A stretch of DNA of 64,000 nucleotides, from positions 1-64,000 of the forward strand of contig NZ_CAJZCD010000001.1 of the NCBI RefSeq assembly GCF_914768045.1. The letters are read 5' to 3'. The position numbers and the translations under genes are program-made. Below the pieces are notes generated by a model, which was not told the DNA's origin, did no database searches, and was given only the letters and a program-made list of their open reading frames with translations. The stretch comes from Snodgrassella communis (GTDB lineage: Bacteria; Pseudomonadota; Gammaproteobacteria; Burkholderiales; Neisseriaceae). This document shows, piece after piece, positions 1 to 10,419 of the stretch (position 1 is its first letter; each line of letters starts with the position of its first letter).

Positions 1-295
1 AGATAGAGGAAAGGAATTTGATAATCAATTGCTAGATAAGTGTTTTAATACATTTAATATACAGCGTTCACTAAGTAAAAAGGGATGTCCGTATGACAAT
101 GCAGTGGCAGAGGCAACATTTAAAAGCATTAAAACTGAATTTGTTAAAGGGGAAAAATTCATGACGAATGAATAATTAGAACAAGCCTTTGCGGCTTATG
201 CTTATTGGTACAATCATAAACGGTTACATTCGTCGTTGGGCTATTTGCCTCCGGTAGAATTTAACAAACGGCTACCCCTTAATTTTGTTGTTTGA
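1..295 (+). pseudogene. IS3-family transposase, 3' fragment with in-frame stop
   Basis: The frame starting at base 2 reads DRGKEF, then PYDNAVAEATFKSIKTE and WYNHKRLHSSLGYLPPVEF, and ends with TGA at 293-295. This is the C-terminal half of the rve/DDE integrase domain of IS3-family (IS150-like) OrfB: the second catalytic Asp (DRG), the catalytic Glu (AEATFKSIKTE) and the terminal HSSLGY..P block are all present. A TAA at 173-175 interrupts the frame after MTNE, so the copy is probably inactive unless the stop is read through. The 5' part lies outside the window. The inverted repeat at the right end could not be fixed with confidence. Confidence 0.85.
173..175 (+). other. Premature stop codon inside the transposase frame
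   Basis: TAA directly follows MTNE and precedes LEQAFAAYAYWYNHKR in the same frame. Recognisable transposase sequence continues on both sides, so this is a point nonsense change rather than the natural end. Confidence 0.85.
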
Positions 296-881
296 ATAGG
301 TGTTGCCATTCAAACCCATTGCAACCAGACTATCAGCTTTTATCTCGTCTTAAATAATAATCTTCACTCTCACCTAATCCCAATAAAGCCCTATGCATAA
401 ATATTTCAAATTATCAGAAATAACTGCTCAACTAAAAATCCAATAACTTTCATAACTCTCTTATTATTTATTAACATAAATAAATATTTTTGCACCACTA
501 ACTTATATAGCAGTCCTATGTTAAATACACATAACAAAATAATTAAAAGGCTAAATATATGGCTATTTCTATGTATAAAAGATCTTGACCAGTCAATAGA
601 GGCTGTGAGTTCAAGTAACGCTAGCTTTGAGTATCCTTGTTATGAGATGCTTTAATGAGCATCAACATCACACGTATGAGTTAGATATCTGCCGGACAAA
701 CTGTAGCAAAGGCTGCGGGTGTGCGCCAGCAACCTTTTCCTCAGATAACGAACCAGCCTACCAGAATAGCGTATTGGCGTTTTCGGTTTTCATAAACGTC
801 AATACAATAACATTGACTTAATACATTTCATATTGCAGAATTAAACCGTTATCAATAACATCAATTGATTTTGAGGGAACA
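296..881. other. Intergenic stretch, no supported gene
   Basis: AT-rich DNA between the transposase fragment and the PEBP-family gene. A 45-codon ORF (518-655, starting MLNTHNKIIK) and the 64-codon ORF at 627 are open, but neither has a clear ribosome binding site or a recognisable protein. The right end of the insertion sequence should lie shortly after 295. The region may hold debris from the insertion but shows nothing I can name. Confidence 0.5.
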
Positions 882-1367
882 ATGACAGATAAATTTATTT
901 TAACCAGCCCAGAGTTTAAAAATGGCGATACCGTTGATTCCTCCTATCAAAGTGACCATGATAATCAGTCCCCGGCTCTGGCGTGGACAAATGCACCGGT
1001 AGAGACCAAAAGTTTTGCCATACAATGCCATGACCCTGATGCACCAACTGGTGGCGCCGGCTGGTGGCACTGGATGGCTATTAACCTGCCCAAAGATTTA
1101 ACTGAACTGAAACGCAATGCTGGTGCTGAAAATGGGCAGAATATGCCTGCCGGTACACGTCAGCTACGCAATGACAGTGGAACCTTAGGTTATTCCGGTT
1201 TTTATCCGCCTGAAGGCACCCCGCCACACCGGTATATTTTTACCGTTTATGCTTTAAACACCGATAAAATCGAGCTACCTGATGATGTCACCACCAGCTG
1301 CACAGGATTTGTAGTCAATAGTCATGTCATTGCCAAAGCTTCCATTACAGTTCACTATGGCCGCTAA
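882..1367 (+). CDS. YbhB/YbcL family Raf kinase inhibitor-like protein (PEBP)
   Basis: 161 aa, the normal length for the bacterial phosphatidylethanolamine-binding protein family. The ligand-pocket signature is present as CHDPDAPTGGAGWWHW (about residues 48-63), followed by GYSGFYPPEGTPPHRYIFTVYAL (about 105-127), which carries the second conserved block with its His. There is no signal peptide, so it is probably cytoplasmic. The biochemical role of this bacterial family is not settled. The start is supported by GAGG seven bases upstream. It stands alone, converges on rbfA, and shares a bidirectional terminator with it. Confidence 0.92.
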   Translation: MTDKFILTSPEFKNGDTVDSSYQSDHDNQSPALAWTNAPVETKSFAIQCHDPDAPTGGAGWWHWMAINLPKDLTELKRNAGAENGQNMPAGTRQLRNDSGTLGYSGFYPPEGTPPHRYIFTVYALNTDKIELPDDVTTSCTGFVVNSHVIAKASITVHYGR

Positions 1368-1406
1368 CACAGAATTATAATTTAGCCGAATCATAAATAT
1401 AACAAA

Positions 1407-1440
1407 AAAAGAGATTGACCAATCATAGTCAATCTCTTTT
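1407..1440. terminator. Bidirectional intrinsic terminator between ybhB-like gene and rbfA
   Basis: A perfect 13-bp inverted repeat AAAAGAGATTGAC / GTCAATCTCTTTT with an 8-nt loop. It is flanked by A-runs on the left and T-runs on the right, so it can end transcription from both convergent genes. Confidence 0.9.
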
Positions 1441-1450
1441 TATTGCAACA

Positions 1451-1822
1451 TCAATCGTCAACCGGTTTTTCTTTTGCTACCTTATCAATCAGGTGCGAAA
1501 TACTCATACCCCGTTCAAGAGAATCATCATAGATAAATGTCAGTTCAGGTGTGCGGAATAAACTTATTCGCCGTGCCAGCTCACTACGCAAATACCCTCT
1601 GGCATGTTCCAGTGCCTCTTCAGTAACAGCACGAGTACTGTCATCCAAAACAGTATAATAAATTGTCGCATGGCTGTAATCTCGAGTAACTTCAACTTCA
1701 TTAATCGTAATAAAGCCAGCTCGCGGATCTTTCAGGCCAACACGCACCAGCTCAGCCAGTTCTCGCATAATCTGCTCTTTGACACGATCCTGACGTGCAT
1801 AACCACGTTGAGGTTTACGCAT
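1451..1822 (-). CDS. rbfA: 30S ribosome-binding factor A
   Basis: 123 aa from the chosen start. RbfA is a KH-fold protein that binds the 30S subunit, helps mature the 5' end of 16S rRNA and is needed for growth in the cold. The sequence MRKPQRGYARQDRVKEQIMR, then LKDPRAGFITINEVEVTRDYSHATIYYTVL, matches neisserial RbfA closely. The tracked ORF starts two codons earlier, but that ATG abuts the AAGGA ribosome binding site. The ATG at 1820-1822 has proper spacing and matches the family start. It is the last gene of the rimP-nusA-infB-rbfA operon. Confidence 0.95.
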   Translation of the reverse strand: MRKPQRGYARQDRVKEQIMRELAELVRVGLKDPRAGFITINEVEVTRDYSHATIYYTVLDDSTRAVTEEALEHARGYLRSELARRISLFRTPELTFIYDDSLERGMSISHLIDKVAKEKPVDD

Positions 1823-1855
1823 AATCATTCCTTTCTGTGATCAGGCCAATAATTC

Positions 1856-1884
1856 AGGCAGCCCGAAAAATATCCAGACTGCCT
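1856..1884. repeat. Inverted repeat AGGCAG...CTGCCT, DUS-like
   Basis: A 6-bp stem with a 17-nt loop in the 81-nt gap between infB and rbfA. The plus-strand arm reads AGGCAGCCCGAA, one base different from the AG-kingDUS uptake sequence as I recall it (AGGCAGCCTGAA). The other arm, read on the minus strand, is AGGCAGTCTGGA. No T-run follows, so a strong terminator is unlikely. It may be a degenerate uptake-sequence pair. Confidence 0.4.
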
Positions 1885-1903
1885 TGTAACACTTCAAATA
1901 ACC

Positions 1904-4900
1904 TTAAAGCTTACGGGCAACTTCAACCACTTCAAAAGCTTCCAGCTGATCACCTTCCATAATTTCATTGAAATTTTTCAGCATCAAGCCACATTCAAAG
2001 CCCTGACGTACTTCCTTAACATCATCTTTAAAGCGTTTTAATGAAGAGAGCTCACCAGTATGGATAACCACATTATTACGGATTAACCGAACATGCGAAT
2101 CACGTTTAATCAATCCATCCGTAACCATACAACCAGCAATATTACCAACCTTGGATACCGTAATTACCTGACGAATTTCCACCGTACCAATCACATTTTC
2201 TTTCTGTTCCGGTGCCAGCATGCCACTTAAAGCCGCCTTCACATCATCAATAGCATCATAGATAATATTGTAATAACGAATTTCAATTCCCTCATGCTCA
2301 GCCAGCTTACGCGCAGTTGCATCAGCACGAACATTAAAGCCAATAACAACAGCACCAGATGCAATCGCCAGATTAACATCAGACTCGCTCACGCCACCAA
2401 CACCGCTGTGCAGCACATCCACACGAACTTCATCAGTAGACAGTTTTCGCAAACTGCCAGCCAACGCTTCATAGGAACCCTGAACATCAGCCTTAATAAT
2501 AATCGGCAAACTTTGTGCCTGATTTTCACCCATGTTATTAAACATGTTTTCCAGTTTGGCTGCCTGCTGTTTCGCCAGCCGCACATCACGATATTTACCC
2601 TGACGGAAAAGAGCAATCTCACGTGCTTTTTTCTCATCTGCCAGTACAATAAAATCTTCACCAGCATTAGGCACATCAGACAGACCAAGAATCTCTACCG
2701 GAATAGACGGGCCTGCGGCAGTAATGGTTTTACCATTTTCATCTACCATAGCGCGTACACGACCAAAAGTCGTACCAGCGAGTACTATATCACCTTTGCG
2801 CAAAGTACCACTTTGTACCAGTAAAGTAGCCACCGCACCACGCCCCTTATCCAGACGTGATTCCACCACAATACCTTTAGCAGCCGTATCAACAGATGCT
2901 TTCAGCTCCAGCACATCGGCTTCCAGTAGTACTGCTTCCAGCAAGGCATCAATATTAGTACCCTGTTTGGCGGAAACATCAATAAACTGCACATCACCAC
3001 CCCATGAATCCGGTACTACCTCATGTGCAGTTAATTCCTGACGAATGCGTTCCGGATTGGCACCTTCTTTATCAATCTTATTGACTGCAACCACCAGTGG
3101 CACCTTGGCTGCTTTGGCATGAGCAATTGCTTCAATCGTCTGAGGCATTACCCCATCATCAGCAGCAACCACCAGAATAACGATATCAGTAGCCTGAGCA
3201 CCACGTGCACGCATAGCAGTAAATGCTTCGTGTCCCGGCGTATCCAAGAAAGTAATTACACCGCGCTGGGTCTCAACATGGTAGGCACCAATATGCTGAG
3301 TAATGCCACCTGCTTCACCTTGAACAACACGGGCTCGGCGAATGTAATCCAGCAGAGAAGTTTTACCATGATCCACATGCCCCATGACTGTCACCACTGG
3401 CGGGCGTGGCAAGGTTTCCGCTTCAGTAACAACCGCGGTGTCTTCATCCAAAAATGCTTCAGGATCATCAGCCGCTGCCGCTTTACCAATATGTCCCATC
3501 TCCTCCACAACAATCAGCGCGGTTTCCTGATCGAGTGACTGGTTAATGGTCACCATCATACCCATTTTCATCAGAGTTTTGATAACTTCCGCGGCCTTAA
3601 CTGCCATTTTGTGTGCCAGTTCAGCAGCAGTAATTGTCTCCGGTACCAGAACTTCATGTACTACCGGCTCAGTAGGCGCTTGGAAAGCATGCTGATTCGG
3701 TTCCAGCTTGAGCTGCTTCTTGCCACCTTTCTTACCACCACGTCTGCGACTATCTTCTGCATTACCCACATCGGCTGAACGGCGATTTTTACCACCACGG
3801 GCAGATTTTCCTTTCGGCATTTCATCTTCACGCTGACGACGCTGTTCATCTTTCTTACGCCGTCCGGCTGATTCAGCTCCGGTTTCAGCTGCCTTAGGTG
3901 TACTAGTACTGGTTACCGGTTTTTTCTCGCTCGGCTTGGCCGAACGCACTTCGGCAGGTTTCTGCTCACTGGCTGCTTTACTTTCTTCCTTAGCCTGTTG
4001 CTTGGCTGCTTCACGTCGTGCCTGACGTGCCTGACGCTCCAGCTTCTGTTTCATCAGCATTTCTTGATGTGCGCGCATAGCTTCTGCACGTCGTGCTTCT
4101 TCATCGCGCTGAGCCTGCTCTTCAGGACTGATAATAGGTTTAGACGCCTCAGCCACCAATGCAGCCAAATCAATCTTCTTTGCATTGCGGTTACGGTTGC
4201 GTCTGGATTTATGCTGCTCATTTTTGTCAGCTGTTTTTTTATCAGCCGGTACTTCTACAGTTTGCGCAGCTGCTTCAGTCTGTTGTGACTTTTCAGCCTG
4301 TTGCTGCTTTTCAGCCTGTTGCTGCTTTTCAGTCTGTTGCTGTTTTTCAGTCTGTTGCTGTTTTTCAGTCTGTTGCTGTTTTTCAGTTTGTTGCTGTTTC
4401 ACTTGCTGTTTTACCACTTCTGTCTGCACAGACTCCACTTTAGTTTTCTGTTCGGTTTTACTAGCTGCAGCTGCTGCCTTTAATCGTGCAGCTTCAGCAG
4501 CTGCGGCAGCAGCAGATTCTTCTCTGCGTCGTGCTTCAGCCTGCTCCGCTGCTATTTTTTTCGCCTGTTCCTCAGCCTCAGTATCTGCCTTTACTGACTC
4601 TGGTTCTGGTTGCACCGGTGCGTGCTTTTCTTCTGCCGGCTTGGCTTCCAGTTCTTCAGACGGTACGGCAATTCGCCGGCGACGCCGGGTTTCAACTTCA
4701 ACACCGCCAACAGTGCTTTTCTCAGCTGGTTTTTTACGATTCAGCGTGATGGTACCGGCAGACTGACTACCATTAGACTGCTTTAAATAAACCAGCAACT
4801 GTTTTTTGTCCGCAGCAGTCAGCTTATCTGATGCAGCCTGTTTATGTACTCCTGCTTCGGCCAACTGCTCCAGCAACCTTGCAGTTGATAAATGCAGCTC

Positions 4901-4936
4901 CAAGGCAAATTGTTCTACAGTTATTTGATTACTCAT
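1904..4936 (-). CDS. infB: Translation initiation factor IF-2
   Basis: 1010 aa, longer than the E. coli protein (890 aa). IF-2 is the GTPase that brings fMet-tRNA to the 30S subunit and promotes subunit joining. An IF2_N domain opens the protein ([21 protein letters not shown]), followed by a long charged, Ala/Gln/Lys/Glu-rich linker with a sixfold-plus hexapeptide repeat. The G domain starts near residue 515 with [28 protein letters not shown] and SAK. Domains II-IV and the fMet-tRNA-binding end complete it. The tracked ORF begins at an upstream TTG inside nusA. The ATG at 4934-4936 has GAGGG eight bases upstream and lies 10 nt after the nusA stop, so I use it. Confidence 0.97.
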   Translation of the reverse strand: MSNQITVEQFALELHLSTARLLEQLAEAGVHKQAASDKLTAADKKQLLVYLKQSNGSQSAGTITLNRKKPAEKSTVGGVEVETRRRRRIAVPSEELEAKPAEEKHAPVQPEPESVKADTEAEEQAKKIAAEQAEARRREESAAAAAAEAARLKAAAAASKTEQKTKVESVQTEVVKQQVKQQQTEKQQQTEKQQQTEKQQQTEKQQQAEKQQQAEKSQQTEAAAQTVEVPADKKTADKNEQHKSRRNRNRNAKKIDLAALVAEASKPIISPEEQAQRDEEARRAEAMRAHQEMLMKQKLERQARQARREAAKQQAKEESKAASEQKPAEVRSAKPSEKKPVTSTSTPKAAETGAESAGRRKKDEQRRQREDEMPKGKSARGGKNRRSADVGNAEDSRRRGGKKGGKKQLKLEPNQHAFQAPTEPVVHEVLVPETITAAELAHKMAVKAAEVIKTLMKMGMMVTINQSLDQETALIVVEEMGHIGKAAAADDPEAFLDEDTAVVTEAETLPRPPVVTVMGHVDHGKTSLLDYIRRARVVQGEAGGITQHIGAYHVETQRGVITFLDTPGHEAFTAMRARGAQATDIVILVVAADDGVMPQTIEAIAHAKAAKVPLVVAVNKIDKEGANPERIRQELTAHEVVPDSWGGDVQFIDVSAKQGTNIDALLEAVLLEADVLELKASVDTAAKGIVVESRLDKGRGAVATLLVQSGTLRKGDIVLAGTTFGRVRAMVDENGKTITAAGPSIPVEILGLSDVPNAGEDFIVLADEKKAREIALFRQGKYRDVRLAKQQAAKLENMFNNMGENQAQSLPIIIKADVQGSYEALAGSLRKLSTDEVRVDVLHSGVGGVSESDVNLAIASGAVVIGFNVRADATARKLAEHEGIEIRYYNIIYDAIDDVKAALSGMLAPEQKENVIGTVEIRQVITVSKVGNIAGCMVTDGLIKRDSHVRLIRNNVVIHTGELSSLKRFKDDVKEVRQGFECGLMLKNFNEIMEGDQLEAFEVVEVARKL
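4272..4402 (-). repeat. 18-nt tandem repeat within infB linker
   Basis: About seven head-to-tail copies of an 18-bp unit (plus strand TTTTTCAGTCTGTTGCTG) encode K-Q-Q-Q-(T/A)-E hexapeptides, at roughly residues 180-221 of IF-2. Four copies are KQQQTE, two KQQQAE and one KSQQTE. The central copies are almost identical at DNA level, which points to recent slippage or unequal recombination. The unit is a multiple of three, so copy changes keep the frame. Confidence 0.9.
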
Positions 4937-4946
4937 TCGCGTACCC

Positions 4947-6434
4947 TCATACTTCGTCAAACCAGTGGGCGCGTGCAGCCATCACCACTTTCTTGGCGGT
5001 TTCCTCATCAATGCCGGTAATCTCAATCAGCTCATCTACTGACAACTCAGCCAGATCATCTCGGGTTTTAATCCCCTCATTGGCCAAATCATGCAGCATT
5101 TCCTGATCCACCCCGTCCAAATTTTTCAGCTCTTCGTCCATCCGTTCCAGCTGTTCCTCAGAAGCAATGGCTAAGGTCAAAATGGCATCACGGGCACGGT
5201 TGCGCAACTCTTCCACCGTATTTTCGTCAAAACCCTCAATTTCCAGCATTTCCTGAACAGGCACATAAGCCACTTCTTCCAAACTGGTAAACCCTTCCTG
5301 TACCAGTACCTCGGCCACACTTTCATCCACACCGAGATTATTTATAAAGAGCTCACGCACCGCTTTATCTTCTGCTTCGTGGCGCTCCTGTGCTTCTTCC
5401 ACAGTCATAATATTCAGCTGCCAGCCTGTCAGTTCTGCTGCCAGACGGACATTCTGTCCACCACGCCCGATAGCCAGCGCCAACTGATCCTCTGCCACAA
5501 TCACATCAACCGAATGATTGTCTTCATCAATCAGAATACGCGTTACCTCAGCCGGACTCAGTGCATTAATCACAAACTGAGCAGTTTCCGGCGACCACAG
5601 CACCACATCAATCCGTTCGCCCGCCAGCTCTTCCGTTACCGCATTTACACGTGATCCACGTACACCGATACAGGTACCCTGCGGGTCAATACGAGCATCA
5701 TTCGACTTCACCGCGACTTTAGCGCGCAAACCCGGATCACGGGTTACTTCCTTAATTTCCAGCAGGCCGTCTTCAATTTCCGGCACTTCCATTTCAAACA
5801 ATTTCAGCAGAAATTCACGCGAAATACGGGTCAAAATTACCTGACTGCGGTTACCAATCTGGTCTACTCGCAAAAACAAAGCCCGTACCCGGTCACCATT
5901 ACGGAAATTTTCCCGCGGAATCATCTGATCGCGTGGCAGCAAAGCTTCCAGACGGCCAATTTCCACAATTGCGCCATGCCGCTCAACACGTTTAACCGTA
6001 CCCAGCACCAGACTATCCTTGCGTTGCAAAAATTCATTTAAAATCTGCTCACGCTCGGCGTCACGAATACGTTGCAAAATAACCTGCTTGGCTGTTTGCG
6101 CACCAATCCGGCCAAATTCCACATTCTCAATTGGTTCTTCATGATACTCACCAACCTGCAATGTTGTTCCCGGAATTTCTTCCTGAATCTCTTCAATGGT
6201 CTTCTGAATATCAGGGTAGGTATAGTCCTCATCGGCCACAATCAGCCAACGGCGAAAACTACTGTAATCACCCGTATTACGGTCGATAATTACCCGTACA
6301 TCCATATTTTCACGCTCAGTTTTTTTCTTGGCCGCACTGGCCAGAGCAAACTCCAGTGCGCTAAATACCACCTCTGTATCTACGTTTTTCTCACTCGCCA
6401 AAGCCTCAGCCAGTAGCAAAATTTCACGACTCAT
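4947..6434 (-). CDS. nusA: Transcription termination/antitermination factor NusA
   Basis: 495 aa, matching E. coli NusA in length. NusA binds RNA polymerase, modulates pausing and Rho-dependent or intrinsic termination, and takes part in rRNA antitermination. In order: the polymerase-binding N-terminal domain ([18 protein letters not shown]), an S1 domain ([19 protein letters not shown]), KH1/KH2 ([21 protein letters not shown] and [17 protein letters not shown]), and two C-terminal acidic repeats ending in WFDEV. The ATG has AAGGAG seven bases upstream. It follows rimP by 47 nt and precedes infB by 10 nt. NusA is a known autoregulator of this operon in E. coli, and the leader hairpin ahead of rimP may be relevant here. 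Confidence 0.97.
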   Translation of the reverse strand: MSREILLLAEALASEKNVDTEVVFSALEFALASAAKKKTERENMDVRVIIDRNTGDYSSFRRWLIVADEDYTYPDIQKTIEEIQEEIPGTTLQVGEYHEEPIENVEFGRIGAQTAKQVILQRIRDAEREQILNEFLQRKDSLVLGTVKRVERHGAIVEIGRLEALLPRDQMIPRENFRNGDRVRALFLRVDQIGNRSQVILTRISREFLLKLFEMEVPEIEDGLLEIKEVTRDPGLRAKVAVKSNDARIDPQGTCIGVRGSRVNAVTEELAGERIDVVLWSPETAQFVINALSPAEVTRILIDEDNHSVDVIVAEDQLALAIGRGGQNVRLAAELTGWQLNIMTVEEAQERHEAEDKAVRELFINNLGVDESVAEVLVQEGFTSLEEVAYVPVQEMLEIEGFDENTVEELRNRARDAILTLAIASEEQLERMDEELKNLDGVDQEMLHDLANEGIKTRDDLAELSVDELIEITGIDEETAKKVVMAARAHWFDEV

Positions 6435-6481
6435 TTAATTCTCCTTGCAAGCCCGTGCTTACAACAATATGAAAATTCAAT

Positions 6482-6964
6482 TTAAAAATCAAATTCTGGC
6501 TTCAAACGTGCTTTATCAACATTTTGCCATTCAATTAAAACAGTTTTACCAGCCGCCACAGCAGCACGCTTGGCTCGGCGTACCTCATTAGCCTCTTCCA
6601 GCGTGATACTGATCAAATCATTCTCATCAATACCATTAATCCGACCGGTAAAATTTTTCTGCCCATCAATAGGCAAACGCGTTTTAATCTTAGCCAGTTG
6701 TCCCGCAAAGCGCCTAAAATCAGCCGGTTTGGTCAATGGTCGATCCAAGCCGGGGCTAGAAATTTCCAGACGCTGATAATCAACATCTTCCACCATTAAT
6801 ACTCGGCTCAAGTGATTACTGACTGCAACACAATCATCCAGAGAGATACCGCTTTCTGCCTTATCAATAAAGACACGCAAATCCCCCTGTGCAGTTAGCT
6901 CATAATTCACCAGCTCATAGCCCAGACCCGGCAAAGTTTTTTCCAAAATGCCCTGAATATCCAT
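6482..6964 (-). CDS. rimP: Ribosome maturation factor RimP
   Basis: 160 aa from [20 protein letters not shown]. RimP assists maturation of the 30S subunit. The conserved [11 protein letters not shown] block and the C-terminal SH3-like domain ([22 protein letters not shown]) are present. The tracked ORF adds 13 residues upstream, but that ATG lies inside a terminator-like hairpin. The ATG at 6962-6964 has GGAG at good spacing and matches neisserial RimP, so I use the shorter form. It is the first gene of the rimP-nusA-infB-rbfA operon. Confidence 0.95.
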   Translation of the reverse strand: MDIQGILEKTLPGLGYELVNYELTAQGDLRVFIDKAESGISLDDCVAVSNHLSRVLMVEDVDYQRLEISSPGLDRPLTKPADFRRFAGQLAKIKTRLPIDGQKNFTGRINGIDENDLISITLEEANEVRRAKRAAVAAGKTVLIEWQNVDKARLKPEFDF

Positions 6965-6981
6965 CTGTGCTCCGTAAAAAC

Positions 6982-7005
6982 AAAAAAATGGCCTCAGGGC
7001 CATTT
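6982..7005 (-). terminator. Terminator-like hairpin in the rimP leader (possible attenuator)
   Basis: A perfect 8-bp stem AAATGGCC / GGCCATTT with a 4-nt loop is followed on the minus strand by TTTTTTT. It sits 17 nt upstream of the rimP start, inside the presumed 5' leader, with no minus-strand gene upstream for it to terminate. That position suggests attenuation of the rimP-nusA-infB operon, or termination of a short leader RNA. Confidence 0.7.
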
Positions 7006-7412
7006 CTCAATAATTCGAAAAATTTCTTTATTTTAACCCATTGTTGAAAAAAAAGAAACCTCCTGCCATTATCTATATCAAACATTCATCCAGATTAGCA
7101 TAAACTTATCAACCAATTGCATTAGCGCCCATAGATAACCATTACACCAAACCGAGCCATAACCATTTGTTAATCCATAAAATACCAAACAACATATTTT
7201 GCAACAAAGATAAACCCGTCCTTGTTTTAACCACCCGAAAAATGAAAAGACCACCTCATCCTCAGCACACAAGCCCCAAATAGCCTGCACTAGACACAAC
7301 CAGCCATGACTAATAAACAAAAAAATCTATAAAAACCCACATTTAAGGGATTGGCTAAACTTAACGTTAAGACTAAACTCACATCCTGATAACCCTATAA
7401 CGAGGTACATAA
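7006..7412. other. Divergent intergenic region rimP / kup
   Basis: About 400 bp that must hold the promoters of the rimP operon (minus) and kup (plus). Short ORFs on the minus strand (7078-7320, 7327-7584) look like chance; the second overlaps kup. A perfect 12-bp palindrome CTTAACGTTAAG lies at 7360-7371, 41 nt before the kup start. No convincing -35/-10 pair was found for either gene. Confidence 0.5.
7360..7371. promoter_or_regulatory. 12-bp palindrome upstream of kup
   Basis: CTTAACGTTAAG is a perfect dyad 41 nt before the kup start codon. It could be a regulator half-site pair, but no known regulator is identified from the sequence alone. Confidence 0.3.
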
Positions 7413-9284
7413 ATGCGTATACAGTTTTCTGCCAATACTGCAATGACACTTGCTGCATTAGGTATTGTTTACGGCGACATTGGCACAAGTCCACTATACG
7501 CCTTAAAAGAAAGCTTTCGCGCTTCAACAATAGCCCCCACAGAAACAAATGTATTAGGTTTTGTCTCACTGATTCTGTGGTCATTGTTACTGATTGTTAC
7601 CCTTAAATATGTTCTGTTTATCTTGCGGGCAGATAACAACGGCGAAGGTGGAGTTGTAGTATTAATGCAGCAGGCAATGCGACACCTTAAAGGCAAACCT
7701 GCATGGATTATCATGATGATGGGACTTACCGGTACCGCACTATTCTACGGTGACGCCATGATTACACCGGCAGTATCCGTACTGTCTGCCGCAGAAGGCT
7801 TAACCGTGATCAACGAAAGCTTTCGCCAGTATGTCATGCCCATAGCACTAGTGATCCTGTTTGCACTATTTCTGATTCAGAAAAAAGGGACACATAAAAT
7901 TGGCACACTATTTGGCCCCATCATGCTGCTATGGTTCAGTGCCATAGCACTGATAGGCCTGTATCAGATAGTGCAGTCCCCCACCATCATACTGGCTTTC
8001 AATCCTTACTACGGTATTAAATTTGCCGTTAACCACGGCTGGGATGGCTTTATCGGACTGGGCTGTGTCGTATTGGCCGTAACAGGAGCCGAAGCCTTAT
8101 ATGCAGATATGGGACATTTTGGGCGCCAGCCTATCCAGACAGCTTGGGTAAAAGTAGTTTTACCCAGCCTCATCATCAACTATCTGGGACAAGGTGCACT
8201 TATTCTGCACAATCCGGCAGCAATCAACAACCCGTTTTTCCTGAGTGCCCCGCACTGGCTGCTGATTCCCCTCATCATACTGGCTACCTTTGCAACCATC
8301 ATTGCCAGTCAGGCCGTAATTGCAGGTGCTTTCTCCCTTACACGTCAGGCAATTCAGCTTGGCTTTGCACCGCGCATGAACATCATCCATACCAATAACG
8401 AAGAAGTTGGCCAGATTTACCTGCCACTGGTTAACTGGCTGCTACTCATAGCAGTAGCCTTAGTAGTCTTAGCCTTTCACGACTCCGAACATCTGGCTTC
8501 AGCCTATGGGATTGCCGTAACCGGCACCATGGTCATCACCTCATGCCTGTTTTGCGTCGTAATGATTAAAAACTGGCGCTGGCCAATTCCACTGGCACTC
8601 CTACTCACCTCAATATTCTTATGCTTCGATCTAGTTTTCTTTGGCAGCAACCTACTCAAACTGATTCACGGAGGCTGGTTCCCAGTACTGGTAGCCATGA
8701 TTGTAGTCACATTGTTTTCAACATGGCGCCGCGGTCAGCAACAACTGCACGAAGCGCAACAAAACAAAGACTTCCCACTTGATGATTTCATCGAAAATCT
8801 ACACGACTACCCGCCACAGATTGTCTCTGGCAATGCCGTATTCATGGTATCAGATCCATTCAGCACCCCACGGGCACTACTACATAACCTCAAGCATAAC
8901 AAAGTATTGCATAACTACAACGTCTTACTTAGCATCAAAACCAAAGAAGTCCCTCATATTGCCGATAACGAACGCATCGCCATGAAACAGATAGGCGCGC
9001 GCTTTACCCGCGTTATTGCCAACTACGGCTTTCAAGAAACAGCCGACATCAGTCATATACTGGGCTTAATGGCTGAACAGGGCATCACACTGGATACAAT
9101 GGAAACATCATTCTTCCTTTCCCATGACAGCATCGTTGTTGCAGCCCAAAGCAGCCATGGCAAAATGGGTCGCTTACGCGCCCGAATCTTCAAATGGTTA
9201 TATAAAAACAGCGCCACCGCCAGCAACTACTATCATATTCCAGCTAATCGAGTAGTCGAACTGGGTGCCCAAGTAGTCATTTAA
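7413..9284 (+). CDS. kup: Low-affinity potassium uptake protein Kup
   Basis: 623 aa, the same size as E. coli Kup (622). It is an inner-membrane K+/H+ symporter of the KUP/HAK/KT family. The family signature [18 protein letters not shown] lies at about residues 16-33, and [18 protein letters not shown] near 111-128. About twelve hydrophobic segments are followed by a hydrophilic C-terminal cytoplasmic domain from about residue 440. GAGG lies eight bases upstream of the ATG. It is the first of a plus-strand series kup-argC-erpA; the 38-nt gap to argC allows co-transcription. Confidence 0.96.
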   Translation: MRIQFSANTAMTLAALGIVYGDIGTSPLYALKESFRASTIAPTETNVLGFVSLILWSLLLIVTLKYVLFILRADNNGEGGVVVLMQQAMRHLKGKPAWIIMMMGLTGTALFYGDAMITPAVSVLSAAEGLTVINESFRQYVMPIALVILFALFLIQKKGTHKIGTLFGPIMLLWFSAIALIGLYQIVQSPTIILAFNPYYGIKFAVNHGWDGFIGLGCVVLAVTGAEALYADMGHFGRQPIQTAWVKVVLPSLIINYLGQGALILHNPAAINNPFFLSAPHWLLIPLIILATFATIIASQAVIAGAFSLTRQAIQLGFAPRMNIIHTNNEEVGQIYLPLVNWLLLIAVALVVLAFHDSEHLASAYGIAVTGTMVITSCLFCVVMIKNWRWPIPLALLLTSIFLCFDLVFFGSNLLKLIHGGWFPVLVAMIVVTLFSTWRRGQQQLHEAQQNKDFPLDDFIENLHDYPPQIVSGNAVFMVSDPFSTPRALLHNLKHNKVLHNYNVLLSIKTKEVPHIADNERIAMKQIGARFTRVIANYGFQETADISHILGLMAEQGITLDTMETSFFLSHDSIVVAAQSSHGKMGRLRARIFKWLYKNSATASNYYHIPANRVVELGAQVVI

Positions 9285-9322
9285 CCAGCCAAAATAGCCA
9301 TAAAAACCATGAAAGAAAACAA

Positions 9323-10363
9323 ATGAGTATCAAAATCGGCATTGTCGGTGCCACAGGTTACACCGGAGTAGAATTATTACGCTTACTGGCACAGCATCCA
9401 GATGCAGAAGTAATCGCAGTGACAAGTCGTAGTGCCGCAAAAACAGCATTAAGCGACTACTTTCCCAGCTTGCGTGGTATCTACAACCATCTCATTTTCC
9501 AGCACCCAGAACAAGCCAGCCTGAATCAGTGTGATGTCGTATTCTTTGCCACACCAAACGGCATAGCCATGCAAGAAGCACCACCTCTGCTGGCTCAGGG
9601 TATAAAAATCATTGACCTGTCAGCAGACTACCGCATCAAAGACGTAGCCCTCTGGCAGCAATGGTATCCGTTTACCCATACCAGCCCTGAATGGATTGCA
9701 AAAGCCGTATATGGCCTGAGCGAACTCAACCGTACCGCAATCGCTCAGGCTCAGCTTATAGCCAATCCCGGCTGTTATCCCACCTGCATCAGCTTACCTT
9801 TACTACCCTTATTACAACATCACTGCCTAGCAGATAATCAGCTATTAATCGCCGATTGCAAATCCGGCGTATCCGGTGCCGGCCGCAAAGCCAATACCGG
9901 CAACCTGTTTGCCGAATGCAGTGACAACTTCAAAGCCTATGGTATTAGTGGCCATCGACACTTACCCGAAATCAGACAAACACTAAACCTCTTACAACCT
10001 CAGATAGGCAACAATCTCATATTCGTTCCCCACCTTACCCCCTTGATTCGCGGTATGCATGCCACCATGTATGTACAAACCAAAGATGGTCACAATCCTT
10101 ATCAACTGATTGCTGACTATTATCGTAACAGCCCGTTTATAGACGTACTGCCTGCCGGTAGCACCCCAGAAACCCGCTCAGTTCGCGGAGCTAACCTCTG
10201 TCGCATCAGCGTACAGCCAGCTCCCCAAAACAACACATGGATTATCCTGTCTGTGATTGACAATCTGGTTAAAGGCGCTGCCGGACAAGCCGTACAAAAC
10301 ATGAATATCATGTTCGGACTGGAAGAAACCAGCGGGCTGAAACTCACGCCCCTCTTGCCATAA
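9323..10363 (+). CDS. argC: N-acetyl-gamma-glutamyl-phosphate reductase
   Basis: 346 aa. ArgC reduces N-acetylglutamyl phosphate to the semialdehyde with NADPH, the third step of arginine synthesis. The N-terminal Rossmann motif is [16 protein letters not shown] (residues 6-21). The catalytic Cys lies in ANPGCYPTC near residue 149, and the conserved GVSGAGR and GHRHLPEI blocks are present. This is the long, ArgC type 1 form. No other arginine gene is nearby, so it stands apart from an arg operon. Confidence 0.97.
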   Translation: MSIKIGIVGATGYTGVELLRLLAQHPDAEVIAVTSRSAAKTALSDYFPSLRGIYNHLIFQHPEQASLNQCDVVFFATPNGIAMQEAPPLLAQGIKIIDLSADYRIKDVALWQQWYPFTHTSPEWIAKAVYGLSELNRTAIAQAQLIANPGCYPTCISLPLLPLLQHHCLADNQLLIADCKSGVSGAGRKANTGNLFAECSDNFKAYGISGHRHLPEIRQTLNLLQPQIGNNLIFVPHLTPLIRGMHATMYVQTKDGHNPYQLIADYYRNSPFIDVLPAGSTPETRSVRGANLCRISVQPAPQNNTWIILSVIDNLVKGAAGQAVQNMNIMFGLEETSGLKLTPLLP

Positions 10364-10419
10364 ACTACCGGCAAGGTGGACAATTCAGCCTGCCCATATT
10401 TCTTGAAAAGGATCAAGCC

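Noticed and set aside
627-821. 64-aa ORF after the transposase fragment
   Set aside because: No ribosome binding site, odd Cys/His-rich composition, no recognisable product; likely chance.
4159-4766. Plus-strand ORFs rich in Cys/Ser/Phe opposite infB
   Set aside because: Antisense shadows of the infB repeat and Ala/Gln-rich linker.
6965-7003. Thirteen-residue N-terminal extension of RimP
   Set aside because: The start lies in a terminator-like hairpin, lacks a ribosome binding site and does not match the family.
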